Positions 42,437 to 51,091 of a stretch of DNA of 64,000 bases are shown piece by piece. A program made the position numbers and the translations under genes. Within the stretch, counting starts at the first letter, position 1. Each line of letters begins with the position of its first letter. Where the stretch lies: assembly GCF_005144585.1 (NCBI RefSeq), contig NZ_SSMQ01000047.1, positions 1 through 64,000 of the forward strand, written 5' to 3'. The notes beneath the pieces were generated by a model. The model made no database searches. It was not told the origin of the DNA and saw only the letters and a list, made by a program, of their open reading frames with translations. The DNA comes from Polyangium fumosum. GTDB lineage: Bacteria > Myxococcota_A > Polyangia > Polyangiales > Polyangiaceae.

Positions 42437-43164
42437 AACGCGCACCGAAAGCGAAACGGCGCAGGTCTCGCAGCGAAACCGCCTCGGAATACTTCGAGGC
42501 GCAGCTCCGCAACGTGCCGGAAGACCTCCAGCCCGTCTTCCGGCGCCGGTGGTTCCTCCTGCGGAAGAGCAAGCGCAAGGAGCCGTGGGAGGCCTTCATG
42601 GAGTGGGCCGCCACCGATCAGGGCGAGTTCGAGATCGCTGAGTTTCGCGAGTCGACCGTGCCGAGCGATCGCACGCTCGCCAAAGCGGAAGCGGAAGCCG
42701 CGGGCTACTCCGGGGACCTTCCCACCCTGCGCAAACAGCTCGCCTCGCTTCGCAAGTCGCTTAGCGCCGACATGAAGGCCGTGCGAGCCGCCTGCAAGCG
42801 CGACGGCGACGAGGCTCGCAAGGTCGCCCATGACCTTCGAGTCGACGCGGCGAAGCGCAAGGCCTCGACGGGGCCGCGCTGTGATTCGGCGCTCGAAGAC
42901 GGTCTTTCCCCCACGGCCGCGCGCCGCGTCTGCAATGCCGCTCGTGCGGATCTCTTGACGGAGATTCGCCGCGACAGCGCGCGCGCGAGCGCCGAGCTCG
43001 CCTTGGCCCGCAGCGCTTGCCGCGTGCGCGTGGCGGGCGTCCTGTCCGAGCACGCTCCGCAGCTCGTCGACACCGCCCGCCAAATCGAAGCCCTTGAGCG
43101 CTCCCGTCCCGCTCCCCGCAAGCCGCGGAGGGCGCCGCGTCGTTCTCCTTCCACCCCGTTTTGA
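42433..43164 (+). CDS. Very basic helical protein, possibly DNA-binding virion protein
   Basis: This 243-aa, highly basic protein has Arg/Lys-rich ends (KRAPKAKRRRSRSE and RPAPRKPRRAPRRSP) and long helices between (ETASEYFEAQLRNVPEDLQP, LPTLRKQLASLRKSLSADMK). The composition suits DNA condensation inside a particle or a structural adaptor. No family is recognised. The ATG overlaps the preceding stop by ATGA. Confidence 0.55.
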   Translation: MKRAPKAKRRRSRSETASEYFEAQLRNVPEDLQPVFRRRWFLLRKSKRKEPWEAFMEWAATDQGEFEIAEFRESTVPSDRTLAKAEAEAAGYSGDLPTLRKQLASLRKSLSADMKAVRAACKRDGDEARKVAHDLRVDAAKRKASTGPRCDSALEDGLSPTAARRVCNAARADLLTEIRRDSARASAELALARSACRVRVAGVLSEHAPQLVDTARQIEALERSRPAPRKPRRAPRRSPSTPF

Positions 43165-43172
43165 GGTTTCAC

Positions 43173-43604
43173 ATGCGCTGCTCTTCTTGCGGTTCGGAGT
43201 CTTTTCGCCCTACCACCTCTGGTTTCCGCTGCAATCGCTGCGGCGCTCGTGCGCAACGCCCCGCGGCTCGCGCCGCTGCCCCCGAGCCCACGATGCCGCG
43301 ACCGGAGAGCGCGCAGCACGCTCCCAAGGTGGCCCACGCAGTCCCGCTCCCCGCGACGGAACCGACGCCGGGGCCGTCCGTGTCGCCGGGGCTGCGCGCG
43401 CTCATGGGCGAGCCGGCGGCCGCCGTCGTCGAGATCGGCGCGAGGCTGCTGGCACAGGAGCTCGGTCCGGAGGGTGTGGCGGACGTCAAACGCGGCGCGG
43501 TTCGACTCCTGGGCGCCCTCAGCCGCGGCTACCAGGAGGGCCAGGCGGCGGCGCCCGAGGTCGACCAGGCTCTCGAACGCATCAAGGCCCTTTTCCAACG
43601 CTGA
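43173..43604 (+). CDS. Zinc-ribbon protein
   Basis: This 143-aa protein starts with a compact zinc ribbon (MRCSSCGSESFRP, then CNRCGARAQ), followed by a Pro-rich linker and a C-terminal helical domain (VVEIGARLLAQELGPEGVAD, EVDQALERIKALFQR). The function is unknown; short ribbon proteins in phages often regulate late transcription or bind DNA. TGAGGT lies before the ATG. Confidence 0.65.
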   Translation: MRCSSCGSESFRPTTSGFRCNRCGARAQRPAARAAAPEPTMPRPESAQHAPKVAHAVPLPATEPTPGPSVSPGLRALMGEPAAAVVEIGARLLAQELGPEGVADVKRGAVRLLGALSRGYQEGQAAAPEVDQALERIKALFQR

Positions 43605-43614
43605 GGAGCTTCTC

Positions 43615-45591
43615 ATGGACCCGTTCACGCTCTCCGCACTCTCCCTCGGCGCCTTCGGGCTCGGCGCGGGCGCGCTGGCCTGGTGGGAACAGCGCGGAGG
43701 CGCTCGGGCCAGTGCCGAAGATCCCCCGCTCGCTCCCGCGTATACGCGGTTGACGACCCCGGATCCGAGCGTGCGCAAGGCGCTCCATGACGTTTCGCGC
43801 GAACTCGGGTTGCCGGCGGACGCGCTCGCCACGGTGATTCAGTCGGAGAGCGATTGGGATCCCACGGTGCCGCACACGAAAAGCGGCGTGCCTCGCGGTG
43901 GACTGATCCAGCTCACCCAGGGCGCAAACTTCCCCGGCTTCACCACGGCCGACGCCGTTTGGGCCGTGCGCGCGATGCCCGCAGACGTGCAGCTCCGGCA
44001 GATCGTCTTGCCGCTCTACCGTCGCTACGAAGAGCGCTCGCCCGGCTGGGCGGCGCGCATTCGCGCGGCCGACGATCCCGCCCTGGAACTCTACAAGTGG
44101 AACTTCCTGCCCGACGACTGGAAGAAGCCCCTTGATTTCAAGCTCGGCGAACGCGACTCGACGGAGCTCATCCACCCAAAGAGCACCATCACCCGGGGGC
44201 AGGTCTACTCCGCGAATCCCGTCTTCGACCCGACGAAGCGCGGGTATTTCACGTGGCGCGACGTCGCCGCGAAGCTGCGCCGCACGGAAACCCACGCGAT
44301 TCCGGTCCGCTCTTACTTCCCCAAGGCCCGTCCGGAGGACCTCAACAAGCCCCTGTGGGTCACCCTTTCCGGCCGGAAGGTCTTGCCGCCGGTACGCCCC
44401 GCTGCGCCGGTCGCTTCGTCTGCCAGCGGCGTCGTTGGCGCCGCCGCCACGACGACGGCGGCAACGAGTTCGGCGAAGGCGTCCGCGACGGCGGCGGCCG
44501 TGGTGGCCTCGGGCGCCGCGTGCAGCCCGGCGCAGTCGCTCCTCCAGCTCCGCCGCCAGGTCGATGAGCGATGGCCCCGCCGGTCGAAGGCCTCGGACGG
44601 GCTCTGCGGCGACGCCGCCCACCAGGCCCGCGAGAGCGACCACAACAAGGGGCTTGCGCTCGATCTCACGCACGACCCGACCCACGGGCCGCCGCTCGAA
44701 ACCCTCGCCCAAGCGCTGCTCAAGGATCCCCGCGTCACCTACGTCATCTGGAACGCGCGGATCGCCTCGCGGGACCGCGACGGCGGCGCGTGGCGACCTT
44801 ACCCGCAAGATCCCGCGCAGCGCGGCAAGGTCAACCCGCACACGCGTCACCTCCACCTGTCGATTCGCGCCGACGCGCGCGACGACGCGCGCTCGTGGAC
44901 CTTGCCGTCCGGGAGCCCCGGCGCGCGGCCCGCCGACGTCGGCAGCACCAAATCCGTGCAGCGGCGCGCCTGGGATGACCCGGTGGGCGCGTGGTTCGAC
45001 GGCTTGATCGATAACATCTGGTGGGTCGAGATCCCCGCACCTGGCGGCTACCTCATCCGCGTGGCGGGCGACCCGCTCTCTTGCCTCGGCTTGCGTTTGC
45101 CGTTCACGTTCGCCGAGGTCGTCTCGATCTGCCGGGGCGCCGACTTGCTGCCTCACACGCACGTCACGGCCGACGCGCGGTGGCGCGCGGCGAGCCGGCG
45201 CCTCGTCGTGCCGCTCCTCGGCACTGGCGCGCAGGACTACGAGTCGTCGCTTAAATGGAACGCGCAGATCGGTCGCCTTGGCACTCCCGGTGAGATCGTC
45301 GACGGACCGTGGAAGGAGTGGATCCTCACGGACGATCGGTTGAAGCGCCTCCCCACGCCGGACACGTCCATCAACTACGGCGGGCGACTCTCGGACGCCG
45401 AAAATGCGGCCGTCGTGCAGACGCCCGGCATGCGGCACAACTGGGTGCACAAGGACTATTCGCAGCTCTTCGCGCCGCTCGCGCGAAAGGCCCTCAAGAA
45501 CGGGCAGCCCGTCGACCTTCTGGACGAGCTGGCGCGCGGGTGCGAACTCGGCGGCCCGCTTCCGCCGTGGCTCATCGAGCGCCTCCGATAA
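43615..45591 (+). CDS. Membrane-anchored lytic transglycosylase fused to an M15-like peptidase
   Basis: This 658-aa protein has an N-terminal membrane helix (TLSALSLGAFGLGAGALAWW), then a lytic-transglycosylase domain with catalytic Glu78 in IQSESDWDP and the GLIQLTQG loop. After an Ala-rich linker comes a peptidase-like domain with SDHNKGLALDLTHDP and THDP...HLHLSIR, the His/Asp/His pattern of phage VanY/M15-type endolysins. The last ~200 residues are unassigned. It could cut both glycan and peptide bonds of peptidoglycan. Membrane anchoring instead of free export fits an enzyme carried in a virion membrane for entry. GAGGAG precedes the ATG. Confidence 0.82.
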   Translation: MDPFTLSALSLGAFGLGAGALAWWEQRGGARASAEDPPLAPAYTRLTTPDPSVRKALHDVSRELGLPADALATVIQSESDWDPTVPHTKSGVPRGGLIQLTQGANFPGFTTADAVWAVRAMPADVQLRQIVLPLYRRYEERSPGWAARIRAADDPALELYKWNFLPDDWKKPLDFKLGERDSTELIHPKSTITRGQVYSANPVFDPTKRGYFTWRDVAAKLRRTETHAIPVRSYFPKARPEDLNKPLWVTLSGRKVLPPVRPAAPVASSASGVVGAAATTTAATSSAKASATAAAVVASGAACSPAQSLLQLRRQVDERWPRRSKASDGLCGDAAHQARESDHNKGLALDLTHDPTHGPPLETLAQALLKDPRVTYVIWNARIASRDRDGGAWRPYPQDPAQRGKVNPHTRHLHLSIRADARDDARSWTLPSGSPGARPADVGSTKSVQRRAWDDPVGAWFDGLIDNIWWVEIPAPGGYLIRVAGDPLSCLGLRLPFTFAEVVSICRGADLLPHTHVTADARWRAASRRLVVPLLGTGAQDYESSLKWNAQIGRLGTPGEIVDGPWKEWILTDDRLKRLPTPDTSINYGGRLSDAENAAVVQTPGMRHNWVHKDYSQLFAPLARKALKNGQPVDLLDELARGCELGGPLPPWLIERLR

Positions 45592-45631
45592 CTTTGGCGG
45601 CCGCTCGTCGGCCACGAAAGGAACACGCACC

Positions 45632-47653
45632 ATGGCTTCTGTCACCCGTGACGAACTCGAACGCGAAGCTTTCCACCATTTCACACGTTTGACGTGGTGG
45701 GCTACGGGCCGCGAGCAATACCCCGACGACGACAACGAGGACGTGCTTCCCGACTACTTCCAGGGGATCGAAGCGCTCTTGCGGCTTTTCCCGCACCACC
45801 ACGACCGCATCACGCAGCTTCGCAACTATTTGCCTTTCAAGGACTCAGACTTGCCGCTGCTGCGCCGAGACCTCTACGAACTCGAACAGATTGCCCGCGC
45901 CGAGCGGGAGTATGTGCCGCCTGCCTGGGACTACCCGATCGTCCCCGACGTGGGCGCGCCCCCTTCGGTCCACGATGTGCCGATCTTCCGTCTCCAGGCC
46001 GAGGCACACGCGCACCGCTCGGACCTCCGCCGGTGGGCTCTTCAACGCGTCGGACCCCAGCCCGAGAGGGATGACCGCGAAGAGCACCTTCACGCCGCGC
46101 TGCTGCACCTGTTCCCCGACCAGGAGGAACGCGTCGCGATCGTGGTTTTGGGCTCGAACACCGGCTATCCGCCCGAATGGGCCGACGTGATGCGCTTTCG
46201 CGTCGCCGTCTACGAGCTCGAACAGCTCGCCGCGCAGCGCCATGGATTCGCGCCGGTTCCATGGGACGCGCCCATCACGAGCCCGGAAACCTGGGACGTC
46301 AGCGGCGCCCCCACCGTGGTCACTCGACTTTCGCTGGCTGACTACCCGGTGTTCCGGCTCCAGGATGAGGCAAGCGAGCACTTTACCGCCCTCGGCCTTT
46401 GGGCGCTCGAACGCGGCGGGGCGCCGGCCGAAAGCGCGTTGTCGCTTCCGGAGGGCTCCGTCCGTTCCGTGCTGTTGCGGCTTTTCCCTGACCAGGCGGA
46501 GCGCATCACGATCGCGAGCGGGGGCCCACATCTCGGCCACCCGCCCGAATGGGCCGACGTGATGCGCTTTCGCGTCGCCGTCTACGAGCTCGAACAGCTC
46601 GCCGCGCAGCGCCATGGATTCACGCCGGCTCCATGGGACGCGTCCATCACGAGCCCGGAAACCTGGAACGTCAGCGGCGCCGCGGGCACCCCGAAGTGCG
46701 GCGGCGGGGAGGTCGGATGGCTGCCTGGCTTCGGGCCGACCGAGGCCGAGCGCGCCACCTTCGAGGAATGGCGCGCGCGCTTCCTCGCCGACGTGCCACC
46801 CAACGTCGAGCAGCTCCCCGGCGCTGCGGAGGCCGTCGATTGGGTGCGACGCTTCATCGCTTCGTGGGACGCGGGTAGCGCTTCCGTGGGAGACCTCGGG
46901 GCGTTCCGAGACGAGGTGAAGCGCCTGATCGATCGCGTGAGCGCCTTCGACGCGGCCGACCGCGCTGCGCTCAGCGGCGGGGATGTCGCCGGTCTGCCGA
47001 TCGTTGGCCCCAGCGCCGCCGATCGAAACCGGGTGCAGAAGCTCCGCGCCAGCGCGGACACCCACAATATCGCCGTCCAAGAGGGGCTCAAGCGCGCGGG
47101 AGAGCTGCCCGAGGTCCGCGAATACAGCGCCTTCTGGACGTCGTACCTGGAGCGCCTCGCCAGGGCCGAAAAAGAGGCGGACGACGCGTGGATCGCCACG
47201 AACCTCGACAACGAGCTCGACGTACTCGAAGCGTCGTTCCGCTTGCTGCTCGTGCAGTGGGCCGCGCTCGGACCTCGGATCGCCGTTCGCAAAGGCGGCG
47301 AGCAGATCGGCACGCTGAACGACGCTGTCCGGGCCGCCAAGGGCGGCAACCTCGCCGACGCGGCGATCTCCGCTGCGGAGGAGATTCGCGCGCAGCACGC
47401 CGCGGGCAAGGGCCTCGATCCGAACCTGCCCGCGTCTGCGGCAACGGCGCCGCCGCCGTTCGTGCCGCTGCCCGGCGTCACCCAACTGGCCGGTGACGCC
47501 TTGTTTGGGGGCGGACCCTCGCGTTCGCTGTGGGACTCGATCCCGACCGGGGCCAAGGTTTTCGGCGGGGTGGTCGCTCTTGCGGCGCTCGCGATCGGCG
47601 GCGCCGCCGTGGCGCGTGAAGCTCGTTTCATCACCGATCGGGGGCGCCGATGA
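45632..47653 (+). CDS. Triple-repeat protein with C-terminal membrane helix
   Basis: This 673-aa protein contains three copies of a ~120-residue unit (starting EAFHHFTRLTWWA, EAHAHRSDLRRWA and EASEHFTALGLWA, each ending FRVAVYELEQLAAQRHGF or a variant). Units two and three are nearly identical over the last ~40 residues. A helical region follows, and a membrane helix ends the protein (VFGGVVALAALAIGGAAVAR) with a short basic tail. No family is recognised. Repeat-plus-tail-anchor layout suggests a receptor-binding or spike protein held in a membrane. Its stop overlaps the next start by ATGA. Confidence 0.6.
   Translation: MASVTRDELEREAFHHFTRLTWWATGREQYPDDDNEDVLPDYFQGIEALLRLFPHHHDRITQLRNYLPFKDSDLPLLRRDLYELEQIARAEREYVPPAWDYPIVPDVGAPPSVHDVPIFRLQAEAHAHRSDLRRWALQRVGPQPERDDREEHLHAALLHLFPDQEERVAIVVLGSNTGYPPEWADVMRFRVAVYELEQLAAQRHGFAPVPWDAPITSPETWDVSGAPTVVTRLSLADYPVFRLQDEASEHFTALGLWALERGGAPAESALSLPEGSVRSVLLRLFPDQAERITIASGGPHLGHPPEWADVMRFRVAVYELEQLAAQRHGFTPAPWDASITSPETWNVSGAAGTPKCGGGEVGWLPGFGPTEAERATFEEWRARFLADVPPNVEQLPGAAEAVDWVRRFIASWDAGSASVGDLGAFRDEVKRLIDRVSAFDAADRAALSGGDVAGLPIVGPSAADRNRVQKLRASADTHNIAVQEGLKRAGELPEVREYSAFWTSYLERLARAEKEADDAWIATNLDNELDVLEASFRLLLVQWAALGPRIAVRKGGEQIGTLNDAVRAAKGGNLADAAISAAEEIRAQHAAGKGLDPNLPASAATAPPPFVPLPGVTQLAGDALFGGGPSRSLWDSIPTGAKVFGGVVALAALAIGGAAVAREARFITDRGRR
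46169..46621 (+). repeat. Near-identical internal duplication in the triple-repeat gene
   Basis: Positions 46169-46249 recur exactly (81 of 81 bases) at 46541-46621, and similarity continues for ~60 more bases with about four differences. The offset of 372 bases keeps the frame. This points to a recent tandem duplication or gene conversion. Confidence 0.9.
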
Positions 47654-47994
47654 GCGCGCGCGTCTTCGTGGCGCTCTGCGCGCTCCTCGTCTGCGAGGTG
47701 TCTGCCTACCTGACGATCGCGCTCCTTGCGGTGCGCGGCGTGCTCGACGGGTCGCAGCTCTTCGCCCTGCTCGGCGTGGTGGTCGGCCTCTCGCGGCGCG
47801 TCTGGCTGCGCGCGCTCGACCTGCGCGAGCCACCCGGCCCGCCGAGCAGCGTTCGCGCGCGCCGGTCGCCGTCGAGCGCCGATGCGGCGCCGCTTGCTCG
47901 CGTCATCGCCTGGCGAGGCTGGACCTACCTACCGGGCCCGCTGCTGCTGCTCCTCTGCCTGCTGACGCACAAGGTCCCCGGGCGGGCGGTGTGA
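47650..47994 (+). CDS. Small membrane protein with two helices
   Basis: This 114-aa protein has an N-terminal helix pair (VFVALCALLVCEVSAYLTIA, FALLGVVVGLSRRVWL) and a C-terminal helix (LPGPLLLLLCLLTHKVPG) separated by a basic, disordered loop. Holins and virion membrane proteins can look like this. ATGA overlap with the preceding gene places it in the same unit. Holin is a possibility, given the lysin two genes upstream. Confidence 0.6.
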   Translation: MSARVFVALCALLVCEVSAYLTIALLAVRGVLDGSQLFALLGVVVGLSRRVWLRALDLREPPGPPSSVRARRSPSSADAAPLARVIAWRGWTYLPGPLLLLLCLLTHKVPGRAV

Positions 47995-47996
47995 CC

Positions 47997-49022
47997 ATGG
48001 CGAGAACCAAGCAGCGCTCGCTTTTTGACGTGGCGACTTTGGCCGGACAGGCGCCGGGGATCGCACCTGCGCCGATCAGGCCGACGCCGCCCGCTCTGCC
48101 GGCCGTTCGTGGCGCGCCGAAACGACGCCGCCGCGCGGGCGCCCGCGAGGCGGTCCCGGCGCTTGCGCGGCGCGCTCGTGCGCTGCGCGGCTCCCCCGAG
48201 GCCCTGGCCCGTCGCGGCGATCGGCAAGCCTCTCGCAGCCTGCTCGCTACGTGCGAACGCGAGCGCGCCGCCCTCCGCGCCGAGCTCGCCAAGCACAAGG
48301 GCCATGTGTGCTCCTGCAAGACGACGACGCCCGAGCCCAGCGGCGGGCCCCGCGCTCGCCCGCCGGAGCCCTCCGCCGAGCCCCACGCGTGGGAGTGGAC
48401 CTCGACCCCGGCAGGGCCGGTGCCGGCGCGCGCTGGCCGCCTCCTGACGCCGCTGGAGGTGCTCGCCCGTGTGCCCGCCGCTTCGCTCTCCGAGGCGCGC
48501 GCCGCGCGGCTGCGGGACTCGCTCAGCCGTGGAAGCCAGCCCAAGGTAGAGATCGAGTTCGACGCGGAGGGCGGACTCAGGGTGCTCGAAGGCGCCGGGG
48601 TCCTCGGCGTCGCGCGCGAGCTCCAGGTGCCTCACCTTTGGGCCGAATGGAAGCGCGCGGCGCGCTCCTCGGGCCGGCCCCGTGGCCGCCCCAAAAAGGA
48701 GCCCGCGGCGCCGCCTTCGCGCCGCCTCCCAACCGACGACACCGCGTTTGCAGACCGCGTGCTTTCGGCCGCGCGCGCGTCGAAAACCGGTCGGTTCGGC
48801 GAAAACAAGGTGTTTGTCTCGCACGTGATCCGCCAGCTCGAACGCGAAGGTTTCACGATCGGCGACGTCGACACGTTCAAAGCGCGCCTCGTCGCGGCCC
48901 ACCGTGCGCGGCTCCTGGCGCTGAGCCGCGCCGATCTCGTGCAGGCGATGGACCCCGCGGACGTCGCCGAATCCGAGATCGTCCACCTCAACGGCTCTTT
49001 TCACTTCGTGCGAATCCTCTGA
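47997..49022 (+). CDS. AT-hook protein with conserved C-terminal domain, probably DNA-binding
   Basis: This 341-aa protein has a basic Pro-rich N terminus, a coiled segment with CERERAALRAELAKHKGHVC, an AT-hook (SGRPRGRPKKEP near residue 225) and a folded C-terminal ~95 residues (FADRVLSAARASKTGRFGEN, HLNGSFHFVRIL). The C-terminal part has a winged-helix-like helix/strand pattern. A role in replication, partition or packaging of element DNA is plausible. It starts three bases after the membrane protein stop. Confidence 0.55.
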   Translation: MARTKQRSLFDVATLAGQAPGIAPAPIRPTPPALPAVRGAPKRRRRAGAREAVPALARRARALRGSPEALARRGDRQASRSLLATCERERAALRAELAKHKGHVCSCKTTTPEPSGGPRARPPEPSAEPHAWEWTSTPAGPVPARAGRLLTPLEVLARVPAASLSEARAARLRDSLSRGSQPKVEIEFDAEGGLRVLEGAGVLGVARELQVPHLWAEWKRAARSSGRPRGRPKKEPAAPPSRRLPTDDTAFADRVLSAARASKTGRFGENKVFVSHVIRQLEREGFTIGDVDTFKARLVAAHRARLLALSRADLVQAMDPADVAESEIVHLNGSFHFVRIL

Positions 49023-49090
49023 GGTTCCCACCTGATACCGATTTCCCGCAAGTCTGTTCTTCAACCTCACAACCCCCAAGGACACCCGTC

Positions 49091-49519
49091 ATGAACACGA
49101 AGCAACCCTCGACCCCGAACGTGAACACCGACCCGACGGCAAAGCCCCGCCGCGGCCGCAAGCCGAAGCAGGCCGACGCGAAGGCGCCGTCGGCACCGCA
49201 GGCCAACGGCGACGAGGTGTTCGAGCCCATCGCCGACGTTACCGACGAGACCGCGCCGCGGCGCTGCGTCAAGTTGACGCTCTTCGTGCCGCCCGAGGTC
49301 GCCGCGCGGCTGCGCGTCGAGCAGTTCTTGCGCCCGCCCACCGAGCTCTGCGCGCTCACGCTGTCGTCCACCGCGTTTCAGGTCCTCATGGAGGGCCTCG
49401 ACCATTCCGACGCGGTGCGCGTCGAGCGGCGCCAGGGCGCCGCCGAGCACCGAGTCAAGCGCGTGCTCCTTCAAGACGCGTTCCACCAGCTCGCAAACGT
49501 CGTCTCGGCTGGGATCTGA
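49091..49519 (+). CDS. Small basic protein with AT-hook-like N terminus
   Basis: This 142-aa protein has an AT-hook-like stretch, KPRRGRKPKQ, and a folded C-terminal half (CVKLTLFVPPEVAARLRVEQ, RVKRVLLQDAFHQLANVVS). The first strand plus helix recalls ribbon-helix-helix regulators, but the match is weak. It is the last rightward gene and is followed by a terminator at 49577. Confidence 0.55.
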   Translation: MNTKQPSTPNVNTDPTAKPRRGRKPKQADAKAPSAPQANGDEVFEPIADVTDETAPRRCVKLTLFVPPEVAARLRVEQFLRPPTELCALTLSSTAFQVLMEGLDHSDAVRVERRQGAAEHRVKRVLLQDAFHQLANVVSAGI

Positions 49520-49576
49520 CGCGCCGCCCTTCCGTTCGTCCTTCCCCTCCCCGCCTGTCCGATCCCGCCCCCACCT

Positions 49577-49612
49577 GGCCCGGCCGCCACCACATGCGCG
49601 GCCGGGCCTTTT
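49577..49612 (+). terminator. Intrinsic terminator of the rightward block
   Basis: An 11-bp perfect stem (GGCCCGGCCGC/GCGGCCGGGCC, 49577-49587 and 49598-49608) is followed by TTTT. It lies between the convergent ends of the two transcription directions. Confidence 0.85.
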
Positions 49613-49637
49613 CCTGCCGTGACTCTTCGCGATCTCG

Positions 49638-50051
49638 TTAGAGGTAGCTCGACCCGAGCAGCGCGGGCGCTGCCCCTAACCAGCTCACCCAGTCCTCGGC
49701 CGACATGGTCACCTCAACGCGGTCGCCGTGCTCGTCATACTCCATGAGCGCGGCGGCTTCGTGCAATTCGTCCGGCAAATCGGCCTTGTCGAACACGAAC
49801 GTTATCTGCCCCGTTTGTTCCTCCCAATCCTCGGGCTCGCTCTCGTCAGGCGTGCACCCCAATTCCTCTCGCATGAAGAGGATCAGCTCGTCCAACGAGT
49901 GCGCCACGTAGGTCTCTTCGCCGTTCGTCCACACCTTCGCGCGCTCCTCGCCCGGCTGCGGCGCCGCAAGCGCCGGATCGTCACCTTGCCAGAGGACGCC
50001 GCCGTCTCGGGCGGGCCCTCTTTCGTCTCTGCTGGTTAGTTGGTGTTTCAT
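49638..50051 (-). CDS. Acidic protein, unknown function
   Basis: This 137-aa, strongly acidic protein starts at an ATG at 50051 (MKHQLTSRDERG). The middle and C-terminal parts read AHSLDELILFMREELGCTPD and DDRVEVTMSAEDWVSWLG-like. Small acidic phage proteins often act as DNA mimics or inhibitors of host enzymes, but no specific match is seen. It is last in the leftward operon. Confidence 0.55.
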   Translation of the reverse strand: MKHQLTSRDERGPARDGGVLWQGDDPALAAPQPGEERAKVWTNGEETYVAHSLDELILFMREELGCTPDESEPEDWEEQTGQITFVFDKADLPDELHEAAALMEYDEHGDRVEVTMSAEDWVSWLGAAPALLGSSYL

Positions 50052-50151
50052 TGCCGCTCGTCTCCTACTCGCCGCGCTTCCGCGGCTGCTTTGTGCTGCC
50101 ATCTGAAAGAACGGCGCGACGTCACTGCCGCCCGCCGCGCCGTTCACCGTC

Positions 50152-50432
50152 TCAGCCGCCCTCGACACACACGCTTTCAAACGTGTGCGCGTGTCGCTCG
50201 GCCGCCTTGCGCGCCCGATCGCGCCCGAGCGCCGAGCGACGCCAGGGCACTGCAACAAGCACCGGCACGAGGCCGAGACGCTTTGCAGCTCTCAGCCGGT
50301 GGGTCCCCTCTCGGGCGCGCCAGCAGTTCCCCACCGGATCCCACGCCGCGCGGATCCTCGGCGGGCCACGGCGCCGCATCTCCGCTACCACCCTTTCCAG
50401 GTGGTCCGCACGAAAGTGCCCGTGCGGCGGAT

Positions 50433-50448
<16 letters not shown>
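50152..50448 (-). CDS. ParB/Srx-like nuclease-domain protein
   Basis: This is a 98-aa protein from a GTG at 50448. The C-terminal half carries REGTHRLRAAKRLGLVPVLV, the G-x-HR-x2-A-x4-G motif of ParB/sulfiredoxin-fold domains, preceded by VRVNPPHGHFRADHLERVV, which corresponds to the strand-helix that usually comes before it. The domain is short and lacks the DNA-binding helix domain of true ParB. The start overlaps the end of the Ser-rich lipoprotein gene by 16 bases. A role in element DNA handling is inferred. Confidence 0.65.
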
Positions 50449-51089
<641 letters not shown>

Positions 51090-51091
51090 TG

